A stretch of 64,000 nucleotides of DNA from positions 8,083 through 72,082 of the forward strand of contig CAZGQY010000001.1 in the NCBI GenBank assembly GCA_964528035.1. Direction: 5' to 3'. Position 1 is the first letter of the stretch. Every line of letters starts with the position of its first letter. This DNA comes from CAZGQY01 sp964528035. GTDB taxonomy: Bacteria; Pseudomonadota; Gammaproteobacteria; Methylococcales; UBA1147. The position numbers and the translations under genes are program-made. Positions 36,385 to 46,000 of this stretch are shown piece after piece. Under the pieces are notes generated by a model that saw nothing but the letters and a program-made list of their open reading frames with translations, was not told the DNA's origin and made no database searches.

Positions 36385-39033
36385 TTAAGATTCATCGAGC
36401 CCGCTCGCAGCACTACTAATACCATTTCCCTGATCTCTTACGAAATTATTTCTCAACCGATTAAATGCTGAATGCAAAGTTTTATCCATCACCACTTCGT
36501 TTTCAATAGAAACAATAACACGGGTCAATTCTGGAATTTTTGTTTTCGTTGATATCAAATAGATAGGTTGCACATACAAGATCGAATTCCCCATTGGTAA
36601 AATAATCATACGACCCCGTACCACCTTGGAACCATGTTGATCCCATAAAGTGAATTGTGCGGATATTTCAGGGCTTTGGTCTATTAGCGCATCAACTTGA
36701 GCCGGGCCATTTACCTGTATATCTTTGTTAAAATTGTAAATACTAATGTGAGGCGAATAAACAGATGAACAAGTCTTTTTATCCAGAATTCCGGCAATGC
36801 CAATCATACTGAGATTATCTCTATTAATGGGTGTCATCGGATTAATCATTACAAACTCTTCTTTGTCATTACAATTACCAAAATCCATCGTAATGTAATA
36901 GGGAAGTACAGGTTTATCTTCTACATTCGCAAATTGCCAGGTTTCAGCTTGTTCATAGAATAACTCCGGACTTTTCTGATGATATTTGGCAAACACTTTC
37001 ATTTGCAATTCGAATATGTCTCTGGGATAACGCAAATGCGCTTGCAATGCGGCGGGCATTTTGCTCAGATTTCTGAATACTCCCGGATAAGCACTATCAT
37101 AAGCTTGAATGATTGCATCTGAAGGATCTGAAATATAAAATCGAGTCGTACCATCATAAGCATCGACAGTTATTTTTACCGAATTCCGAATATAATTGAA
37201 TTCATGTTCTCCGTTCAAAAACTCGTCTTCTGCTGGTTTTGCGATCGGATATTTGTTTGACAAGGTATAGGCATCCTGTATCCAGAAAAACCGATCCCCG
37301 GTAACAACTAAATAGGGATCTTTATCCAAATGTAAATAGGGTGCCAGTTTATTGATGCGCTTAACAATGTTTCGGCGCATACGCATCTTGCTGTTTCTGG
37401 AAACATTCGGAGATAAAAATATATTAGTTTCCTGGAAATAATTAGAAAACAGCATTTTTCGAAAAAATGAACGGATCGGTATACCACCTTTCCCCTCATA
37501 TTTTCCAGAATTCTCAGCAAAAGAAGAGTCTGCCCCTGAAAGACCAACAACATTCAGCTTATTAGGAACGATGGCATAGTGATAATCTTCCATGCCATAG
37601 TAAATATCCGGTTTTTTAATCTTAAAACCCACGTCAGAATGTAAGTTCAAATCTCGTAAATACCAAATTATTGGCTTTGCAGCATCCTGAGCCGCCGGGG
37701 TTATAACAGCACCATAGCCATGGGTGTATCGCAAGTGTCGGTTCTCCCAGTTCTGCGCTTCCTTAGGCAGTTTTGAGATATTAATTTCTCGTGCTGCTAA
37801 ATTCACCTGTTGCTGATGCCCATGCAAAAAATAGCGATCTTCGTCAACACCCGGAAAACTATAGTACGCTCGAAGACCTTGCAATTGCCTGTAACCATCG
37901 GACAAATGTTCTCGATCCCAAACGGGTATATTTTCCAAATGTTGTTGATGGGCCCAATTTTCAATATCCTGGCTGGCTTGAAGTTTTGCGTCAAAAGCTA
38001 TGGTATCGGTGTGTTTGAGATCATAGGCTGCCAGTGTTGCATCAATATTGTGCTGCATAAAAATCTTTTCAGTTTTTACCGGATTGGGCGCAACAATAAA
38101 TGCATTAAGCATGTCGGGTATAAATTGAATGTTTTGTAGTCCCAGAAACAGCAAAAATGCGCCAAACGATACACCAATTGGCATCAAACTTCGGTGTTTT
38201 TCTGAAAATATGTACACAATACTGGCAACTGCAGCAGTGACAAAGCTAATGATACTTAACCATATGAGTGGTAACAGATATCGAATTTCAACAAAACCCG
38301 GGCCAAAAAAAACAGGTTCATGGCGATCTACATACAATAGAGAAAAGCGATCCAGCATAAACCCCCACACCACATACATAACGACAAACAATACTAATAT
38401 AGTCAGATGGACCTTAGCTCCCAGCGGGAGTTCTTTGTTCTGAGTGGGTGCAAATTTGCGCTCAATCCAATATAGACAAGCCACTAGAATAAGCAATAAT
38501 ACAGCGGTTACCAGAAGCTCTTTCTGGATCAGCAAATAGACCGGGTAGGAAAACATATAAAAGCTGGTATCGTTACCATAAACCGATTCCGTGACACCAG
38601 AGGGAGAGCCAAAGAAATAAAGAATGGCTGATTCCCATTGAAAATAGAATGGCAAAGCGATGGCGACTGCCAGTATAAATGATAACGGGGTATAAATTTT
38701 GAATGAGCCACTCTTGAAGTTATTCGCAAAATTTTGCAACTTCTGGCGTTTATTATCATCGGCCAAAACTTCATCTTTAGGATTTAATCCCAAGTATCTT
38801 GAGGCTACCCAAAAGTGGAAAAAAAAGATGCAGAAAAATAACAGCGTGACGCCGCCGGACAGAAAAAAGCGATACAGTAATCTAAGCCAGTAATAACCCT
38901 CAAATTCAAGTGAACGGAACCACCATAAATCCACAAAAAGATCGAGGAATATAAAATAAAAAGCGACATAGGCAATAACAATTATCAATAGTGCCGCACC
39001 AATATAAGCGGCTAAAGTTTTCCAGTTCCGCAT
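36385..39033 (-). CDS. UPF0182 family membrane protein
   Basis: An 882-residue protein with about seven membrane helices in its first 330 residues (including LAAYIGAALLIIVIAYVAFY and LLVTAVLLLILVACLYW) and a large extracytoplasmic C-terminal domain (HGYGAVITPA, YVQPIYLIS). This layout is the UPF0182 family, best known from actinobacteria and cyanobacteria; its function is unknown. ATG 39033 is chosen because AGAGGAAA lies just before it; the open frame extends 27 codons further. It is a single gene, convergent with pyrF. Confidence 0.85.
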   Translation of the reverse strand: MRNWKTLAAYIGAALLIIVIAYVAFYFIFLDLFVDLWWFRSLEFEGYYWLRLLYRFFLSGGVTLLFFCIFFFHFWVASRYLGLNPKDEVLADDNKRQKLQNFANNFKSGSFKIYTPLSFILAVAIALPFYFQWESAILYFFGSPSGVTESVYGNDTSFYMFSYPVYLLIQKELLVTAVLLLILVACLYWIERKFAPTQNKELPLGAKVHLTILVLFVVMYVVWGFMLDRFSLLYVDRHEPVFFGPGFVEIRYLLPLIWLSIISFVTAAVASIVYIFSEKHRSLMPIGVSFGAFLLFLGLQNIQFIPDMLNAFIVAPNPVKTEKIFMQHNIDATLAAYDLKHTDTIAFDAKLQASQDIENWAHQQHLENIPVWDREHLSDGYRQLQGLRAYYSFPGVDEDRYFLHGHQQQVNLAAREINISKLPKEAQNWENRHLRYTHGYGAVITPAAQDAAKPIIWYLRDLNLHSDVGFKIKKPDIYYGMEDYHYAIVPNKLNVVGLSGADSSFAENSGKYEGKGGIPIRSFFRKMLFSNYFQETNIFLSPNVSRNSKMRMRRNIVKRINKLAPYLHLDKDPYLVVTGDRFFWIQDAYTLSNKYPIAKPAEDEFLNGEHEFNYIRNSVKITVDAYDGTTRFYISDPSDAIIQAYDSAYPGVFRNLSKMPAALQAHLRYPRDIFELQMKVFAKYHQKSPELFYEQAETWQFANVEDKPVLPYYITMDFGNCNDKEEFVMINPMTPINRDNLSMIGIAGILDKKTCSSVYSPHISIYNFNKDIQVNGPAQVDALIDQSPEISAQFTLWDQHGSKVVRGRMIILPMGNSILYVQPIYLISTKTKIPELTRVIVSIENEVVMDKTLHSAFNRLRNNFVRDQGNGISSAASGLDES

Positions 39034-39546
39034 AATTTCCTCTTTAAAATTAATTTTTAGCTCTTGAAAATCATATGGCTGACTAAATCTGCCATCTAAA
39101 CGCTTATTATTCAAAAATTCATCATGACATGTGTCTAAATGATTTTTTTCGAAATCATTCTATCATTCAAAGCATACGAGACGATCTTATTCATATTGAC
39201 ATCAATACGCAATATTGAAATGCACGACCTCGGTTATTCTCTACCTCCTGGTGAGGCATTAACCGGTACAGTTTAAATGCGATGGAATTTTTGGTGAAAT
39301 TTGCCACATGAAGCTACGTCAGACAAATTTGCCGATAATTTGTCAACGACGTTCAGCGATATTTTATCTTATGCCTTACTCTCGCTCATTTACGATAAGT
39401 ATTAACCTAAGTGTTGCAAGCGACGACACGACTCCGGGATAAAGAGAAACAGCATCCAAACTGATGACTGTAGGATACCGGAGGTAACAGGGACAATGCG
39501 AATTTCACATAATAGCTTCCCATAAATCCAGTAATTTAGAACAACC
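39034..39546. other. Intergenic region upstream of UPF0182 gene
   Basis: About 510 AT-rich bases without a supported gene. A palindrome AATGATTT-N6-AAATCATT at 39138-39159, about 105 bases before the UPF0182 start codon, could be an operator; nothing else is recognisable. Confidence 0.4.
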
Positions 39547-39780
39547 CTATTTCTTACAAATAAAAAAACACTGCGTTCCATCGGCCTCAGAATATTCAAG
39601 AATCCGGTTTCCCGTTTGCTCAGAAAATACACCGATATCCAGATGTGCAGCAGGGTCGGTTGCCAAGACTCGAACCACTTCTCCACTCTGCATACTCACC
39701 AATGTTTTTTTCAATCGCAGAAGTGGCAGGGGGCAAATTAATCCACTCGCGTCCACATCATAATCAAACTCTATCGCCAT
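39547..39780 (-). CDS. tusA: TusA-family sulfur carrier
   Basis: A 77-residue sulfur-transfer protein. The CPxP motif is in ASGLICPLPLLRLKKTL, whose cysteine carries persulfide sulfur, and the C-terminus shows EYSEADGTQCFFICKK. TusA passes sulfur to tRNA 2-thiouridine synthesis and to molybdenum-cofactor enzymes. Start is ATG 39780 (MAIEFDYDVDASG); the longer frame to 39894 adds a hydrophobic tail foreign to TusA. No tus operon genes are adjacent. Confidence 0.88.
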   Translation of the reverse strand: MAIEFDYDVDASGLICPLPLLRLKKTLVSMQSGEVVRVLATDPAAHLDIGVFSEQTGNRILEYSEADGTQCFFICKK

Positions 39781-40026
39781 AACCAAATACTTTAAACCCA
39801 AAACAAAACCGAATAAAAAACCGATATAAAAACCGGCTATCGACGAATCATTATACACGGACAAAAGACTTCCGCCGCGTGTCGATGACGCCATTCCGAT
39901 TTGTATTAATTAAGCTTTTTTTAGAGAGATTAGCTACTGCATCGGGGACGATACAGCAAAGCTTATTACAAGGAATTTCCTCACATTTCGAACAATCCAT
40001 AGCCTTGTTCGGTGAAAAGATACCTC

Positions 40027-40542
40027 CTATTTAATGATAACCAATGTGTTTGGATCGACACGATCAAATAGATCGACTATATCCCTATTCTTCATCCGTA
40101 TACAGCCGTGAGAGTCCGGATACCCGGCTACACCATAATCAGGGCTGCCATGAATATAAATATATCGCCAGGAAGTATCGACCGTCCCAAAGCGGTTTTT
40201 CCCCGGTTCCAGCCCACTAAGCCACATAATACGCGACAGTATCCAATCGCGTCCCGGATATTGTTGATCCAAATGAGAATTAAACACCTCTCCCGTTTGC
40301 CGACGGCCAACAAATACCGCCCCTGTTGGTGCTCCAGCTCCAATCTTTACTCTGATACGGTGATAACCCCTGGGTGTACATTCACTGCCGAATTGTTCAC
40401 CAGAACCATTTTTTGCTGTGGATACAGGATACGATTTCTGAATTCGTTCATTGTGAAATAAATCCAAGGTTTGGGAGGATAAATTCACTTTCAAAACACA
40501 TTTCTGATCAAATATGTGTCGACCAACGACTGAGACCATCAT
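40027..40542 (-). CDS. L,D-transpeptidase (YkuD family), no signal peptide
   Basis: A 171-residue protein with a single YkuD domain. The catalytic segment is YIYIHGSPD...SHGCIRM (Cys about 147), the signature of enzymes forming 3-3 peptidoglycan crosslinks or attaching lipoproteins. The N-terminal strand LKVNLSSQTLDLF is typical, but there is no export signal or membrane helix, so localisation is uncertain; a subfamily of short signal-less YkuD proteins is known. Its start overlaps the stop of rlmD by 4 bases, so the two are co-translated. Confidence 0.87.
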   Translation of the reverse strand: MMVSVVGRHIFDQKCVLKVNLSSQTLDLFHNERIQKSYPVSTAKNGSGEQFGSECTPRGYHRIRVKIGAGAPTGAVFVGRRQTGEVFNSHLDQQYPGRDWILSRIMWLSGLEPGKNRFGTVDTSWRYIYIHGSPDYGVAGYPDSHGCIRMKNRDIVDLFDRVDPNTLVIIK

Positions 40543-41867
40543 CGTTCAAATAATGCAATTGATTCGACATGAGAAGTCTGGGGAAACATATCCATGACAC
40601 CCACTCCGGACATATCGTAACCCAGCTCATTGACCAATATGCCTGCATCCCGAGCCAAAGTCGAAGGATTACAGGAGACATACACGATCCTTTGAACACC
40701 AGAGGCAAATAGATATTTTAGGACATTTTGTGCGCCAGCACGCGATGGATCGAGAAGTGCGAGTGAATATTTCTGCTTAGCCCAACTTTCATTGACAAAA
40801 TCTGTTTCCAAATTAGCTGTATGAAATGCAATATTAGCTAGACCGTTGGCCGCCGCATTTGATTCGGCTTGAGCAACCAATCTTTTATCACCCTCAACAC
40901 CCACCACCTGATCTGCACATCGAGCCAGGGCTAAAGTAAAATTGCCTATGCCACAAAAAAGATCAATAACCCGGTCATCCTGTGTCGGCCTGAGTAGTTG
41001 CAATGCTCGCTCAACCATCTTCCGATTCAACTCAACATTCACCTGAGTAAATTGCAAGGGCTCATATTGACAGACAATGTCATGAGCAGGCAGCGAATAA
41101 CTCAATAATTTGGCAACCCCGTTAATGGGCTCAACAGTATCGGGGCCACCCGACTGCAGGTACACATCAAATCCATGACATTCCCCAAAATCGGCAAACT
41201 TTTGCCGATCTTCGTCAGTCGCAGGATCCAAGGTACGAAAAACCACAGCACAAGCGAATTCCCCCACTGCAACTTCTATCTGGGGAATCCTGCTTCGAAT
41301 ACTGAGTAAAGAAATCAATTCAGAAAAATCGTTGAGTTTCTCACCAATTTTGGGATGAAGCGTGGCACAGGATCTCATATCCGCAAGAAACGAATTGCCC
41401 TTCTCTCTATATCCGACCAGAACCCTGTTTTTCTTGGCTACATATTTCACTCCTAGCCGAGCTTTATGCCGATACCCCCAAAGCGGACCTTTCAGTGGTG
41501 ACCAGGGCGCCACACGATCCAGCTTGCCAATACGACTCAATTGTTCCTGTAACAATTGTTGCTTTATGTGGATTTGTTGATCAGCTACCAGATGTTGAAT
41601 ACTACAACCGCCACAGACACCGAAATACTCACATTTGGGCTCAGTACGTAATTCTGATGCTTTGATGACGCGATAAACTTTTGCTTCAGCAAAATCACGT
41701 CGAATTGATGTGTATTTGAACTCGACAGTTTCACCGGGCAATGCTCCATCAATGAATGTCGCCATCCCGTCCACCCGGGCGACACCTTTACCATCATGGG
41801 AAAAAGAATCAACTTGGACGGTAAATATTTCTTCAGGTATTTTTCTTTTTCGCCGTCTGCCTGCCAT
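40539..41867 (-). CDS. rlmD: 23S rRNA (uracil-1939-C5)-methyltransferase RlmD
   Basis: A 442-residue enzyme. An N-terminal TRAM domain (IFTVQVDSFSHDGKGVARVDG) is followed by the [4Fe-4S]-binding cysteines in CEYFGVCGGCSIQHL. The SAM-binding methyltransferase domain has VIDLFCGIGNFTLALA, and the catalytic cysteine is in VYVSCNPSTLARD. In E. coli and Pseudomonas rlmD neighbours relA and lies near barA/gacS; here a transpeptidase gene takes the relA position and cysM plus a large hybrid kinase lie upstream. Confidence 0.95.
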   Translation of the reverse strand: MAGRRRKRKIPEEIFTVQVDSFSHDGKGVARVDGMATFIDGALPGETVEFKYTSIRRDFAEAKVYRVIKASELRTEPKCEYFGVCGGCSIQHLVADQQIHIKQQLLQEQLSRIGKLDRVAPWSPLKGPLWGYRHKARLGVKYVAKKNRVLVGYREKGNSFLADMRSCATLHPKIGEKLNDFSELISLLSIRSRIPQIEVAVGEFACAVVFRTLDPATDEDRQKFADFGECHGFDVYLQSGGPDTVEPINGVAKLLSYSLPAHDIVCQYEPLQFTQVNVELNRKMVERALQLLRPTQDDRVIDLFCGIGNFTLALARCADQVVGVEGDKRLVAQAESNAAANGLANIAFHTANLETDFVNESWAKQKYSLALLDPSRAGAQNVLKYLFASGVQRIVYVSCNPSTLARDAGILVNELGYDMSGVGVMDMFPQTSHVESIALFER

Positions 41868-42143
41868 CGAATGCTCATTCTTAACTAGAGAGTTTGCGTA
41901 TTTATTGAGTGTGTTTGAGCTAAAGGGCCAAACCGTTAAAACTCAGGGTATAAAAACCCTGGTAGCCCACCGTGGTGGTATTGACAGGTATATCACCAAT
42001 AAAGCGGTCTACTGCGTAGTTACACTTGCTTGACACGTAACCGACCACTTCCTATATAAGCTATCCTCCAATACAATCTGAACAGAGCACCAGATTTCGT
42101 GACCGCGAAAGCCAAACAAAAAACTGACTGCAATTATTGCCAG

Positions 42144-43034
42144 TCAGGCTGGAAATACATCTGTCGACAAATAACGGTCACCTCGGTCACAAATGATTGT
42201 CACGATAACCGAGTCAGTAATCTCCCGCGACAGCCTCAAAGCAGCTGCAACTGCACCACCCGAAGAAATTCCAGAAAATACCCCTTCTTTCGAGGACATT
42301 AAGCGTGTCGTTTCTTCTGCTTCTTCCTGACTCACATCGATAATTCTATCAACCCGATCTGCATTATAAATCTTCGGTAAATAAGCCTCAGGCCAACGTC
42401 GAATTCCAGGAATCTTTGCATCCGCCAGGGGTTGTACGCCAATAATTTGTATTTCTGGATTTTTCTCTTTTAAAAACTGAGAAGTACCCATAATTGTCCC
42501 GGTTGTACCCATAGAGCTCACAAAATGAGTGACTTGTCCGTCAGTATCTCTCCAAATTTCCGGGCCAGTACCCTCATAGTGTGCACGGGGATTATCAGGA
42601 TTTGAGAACTGATCCAGTATTTTACCTATACCATCGGTTTCCATCTGCCTGGATTTATCAATCGCGGCCTCCATACTACCTTCTGCAGGAGTAAGAATTA
42701 TCTCAGCACCAAATGCCTTCATGACTGCTCGACGTTCAACACTCATATTATCAGGCATAATCAATATCATTCGATAACCTTTGATCGCAGCCGCCATTGC
42801 CAATGCAATTCCAGTATTACCACTGGTCGCTTCTATCAAACAATCCCCCGGTTTAATTTCTCCCCGCAATTCAGCATGCCTGATCATACTAATCGCTGGT
42901 CTGTCTTTTACAGATCCAGCTGGATTATTACCTTCTAATTTAACCAGGAAGGTATTGCGAGTATTACCCGGCAATCGTTGCAGCTTTACCAAAGGCGTGT
43001 TACCCACAAAAGATTCAAGGGATAAGACACGCAT
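42144..43034 (-). CDS. cysM: Cysteine synthase B
   Basis: A 296-residue PLP enzyme joining O-acetylserine with sulfide or thiosulfate. The PLP lysine is in NPAGSVKDRPAISMI, the substrate loop EATSGNTGIALAMAAAI is intact, and the phosphate cradle is SSMGTTGTIMG. The length and the GVQPLADAKIPGIRRWPEAYLP segment distinguish CysM from CysK. Its start overlaps the stop of the hybrid kinase gene by one base, so it may be read from the same transcript. Pseudomonas also has cysM next to rlmD. Confidence 0.95.
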   Translation of the reverse strand: MRVLSLESFVGNTPLVKLQRLPGNTRNTFLVKLEGNNPAGSVKDRPAISMIRHAELRGEIKPGDCLIEATSGNTGIALAMAAAIKGYRMILIMPDNMSVERRAVMKAFGAEIILTPAEGSMEAAIDKSRQMETDGIGKILDQFSNPDNPRAHYEGTGPEIWRDTDGQVTHFVSSMGTTGTIMGTSQFLKEKNPEIQIIGVQPLADAKIPGIRRWPEAYLPKIYNADRVDRIIDVSQEEAEETTRLMSSKEGVFSGISSGGAVAAALRLSREITDSVIVTIICDRGDRYLSTDVFPA

Positions 43035-46000
43035 TAGATCGCTCTGGTCGTATGATTCTGTGATACAAATTTATCGTAAAAATCCACTGATGGTACCGGT
43101 TTACTAATGAAATAGCCCTGCACAATATCACAATCATGAAGACGAAGAAATTCATATTGAGCCTGATTTTCCACCCCTTCCGCAACCACACTCAATTTTA
43201 GTTTATGTGCCAACTGGATCATGCCATCAATGACGGCGGACCCTGGCTTATCTTCGGGAACGTCACGAACAAAACTTCTATCGATCTTCAACACTTGAAC
43301 CGGTAATCGTTTTAAATAACTGAAAGACGAATAGCCCACACCAAAATCGTCAATCGCAACCGTTACACCCATCGCTGATAACTGATTGAGCCTGGCAACC
43401 GTTTCCTCACCATGTTCCAGAACCAGATTCTCAATAATTTCCAATTCCAGATACTGTGGCTCCAAACCGGTAATTTCCAAACAAGCCTTGACGTCATCCA
43501 CAAACGTCGCTCCCATAAACTCCCGAGCAGATACATTCACAGCGACATGCCCCATAAAACCATTTTCATCCTGCCAAATCTTAAACTGCTGACAGGCCAT
43601 GCGCATCGTCCAGTGTCCAATCTGGCTGATCAAACCGGCTTCTTCTGCAATAGGTATAAAACAATTAGGCAATAAAAATCCCCTCTTGGGATGCTGCCAG
43701 CGCACCAAAGCTTCGGCACCCACTACCTCACTGCGGCGAACATCGATTTTTGGCTGGAAATAAAGTATCAGTTCATTATTTTGAATAACCCGGCGTAAAT
43801 CAGATTCCAGATCAATACGCTCAGAGATACTGGTACTCATTTCCACGGTATAAAACTGATAATTGTTACGCCCCAGGGCTTTTGCCCGGTACATCGCCGT
43901 ATCCGCATTTTTTAACAGGGCTTCGCGATCTTCCCCATCATCAGGAAAAACCGATATTCCAATGCTCGCTCCAACATAAATCTCTTTACCTGCGATATGA
44001 AAGGGTGTCGACAGTGCCAATAAAATATTCTGAGCTGCAATGTCCGCCCCTTTTGGTCCGTGAACCGAGCTCAGCACTACAACAAACTCATCGCCCCCCA
44101 TCCGAGCAAGGGTATCTTCACTTCGTACACAACCGCTGACCCGCTCGGCCAAAAACTTCAATAATTCGTCTCCAGCGGCGTGTCCCAAATTGTCATTTAC
44201 ATCCTTAAAATGATCAATATCGATAAACATAATCGCCAATTGATTATTATTTCTGCGAGCATAGGCAATATCCTGTAATAAACGATCCGAAAACGCGATT
44301 CGATTAGGTAATCCGGTCAACCCGTCATTATAGGCCAGTTGTTTAACTCTCTCTTCAGTCTCTCGAGCATCTAGAACACGCTTCACACGTTGACGAAGAA
44401 CAGCCAGATTAATAGGTTTTGGAATAAAATCTGCCGCACCGGAACTAAATGCACGATCAACAGATTCATCATTTTCCAGTGCTGTAATAATAAGGATCGG
44501 TGTAAGGCGTCCATTCGGTAACCGCTTGATCTCCTGACTCGCTTCAAAACCATCCTTCACCGGCATTACAGCATCCATTATGATCAAATTGGGACTGAAT
44601 TGAATGAATTTATCTATTGCCTGCTGACCGTTAGTTGCTTGCTCTATAGTTAAACCATCCGCCTGCAAAGCACTGGCAATGGTCAATCGGGTACTACGAT
44701 CATCGTCGACAACAAGTACCAACTCATACTTGCCACTTTCAATTTGACTTCTGCTTGATTTCAGTGATGTTGATTTTTCGTTCAGGCACCTTTCAACCTG
44801 AATATACTCTTCGCGTAAATCAACAATGCGTTGGCTAATCTGCGAATCTGAAATATCTTCTTCCTGGGATAATTCTTCAATTTCACGACATATAGAGGCA
44901 AACATATTGGCACCTAGATTTCGTGAACTACCCTTCAGACTATGTGCAGTTGCATGCAGTTGACTCCAATCCTGCTTATTTAAGGCATTATCAATCTGAT
45001 CAATATAATTTGGTGTATCCGCAAAAAATGCATCAATAATTTCACCTACTTTATTACCGATAGCATTTTCGAGATTCTGGAAACTTTCTGTGTCAATTCT
45101 GGAGGTTTTCTGAGAATTGGAAACCCGGAACTGCCCTGGATTACCGACCGGCAGGTCTTTTAATTTCTTTCTAAGAATTGCCAAATTTAAGGGTTTAATC
45201 AGGTAATCGTTCATACCCACATCAAGGCAACGCCGAATATCATTCGGGTTATCAACTGCAGTCATTGCAAAAATCGGGATTTTACTCATATCACCATTCA
45301 ATGAACGAATTTTTCTTGTTGCCTCGTAGCCATCCATTACGGGCATATTACAGTCCATCAAAATAAGGTCGTAATTTTTATCGGCTATCAGGAAAAGGGC
45401 TTCCTGACCATTCGCTGCTACGTCTGCCTGAAACCCGGATTCCTTAAGCATCGCCTTGGCAACCAGTTGATTGGTACGATTATCATCTACAATTAATATA
45501 TAAGCCCCCAAATTATCGGATACCAGTGGCTTTTTGACGCGTTTATCAACCCCCTTTTCGGTTTCCCACAGTCCTTCTGTAAATTGAGCAATGCGCGCAT
45601 TCAAGGCAGACAAGCGCACAGGTTTAGTCAATGTCGCATCATAGTCCTGGCAATCACCCTCTAGAAAACCGGAATTACTCAAAATGACCATGATCGTTTT
45701 CGAATTTTTGCCCCAACTACAAATGTCCTGTCTAAAACGATTAACTCCCGAAACACATACAGATAAGTCGAATATACAGATTCTTTCTTGCTGGCTTTCC
45801 GGCCATTTCTTCAGCTGATTCATGATTTCCGTTTCACTACCTCCAGCAATACAACTGCAACCAAATGATCGCAAATTGGCGACAAGGTAATTGCGGTTAG
45901 TCTGGTTAGTATCTGCAACAATGACCTGAACTCCAGAAAAACATGGATTGACCTGATATTTTTTGGTGATACTAATGGGAATTGCGAATGAAAACACACT

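Noticed and set aside
42000..42040. GTAGTTAC and GTAAC sequences near 42016 and 42038 as a fourth copy of the element
   Set aside because: Only five to eight bases match and neither the core nor the CCCTCTATGGG repeat is present.
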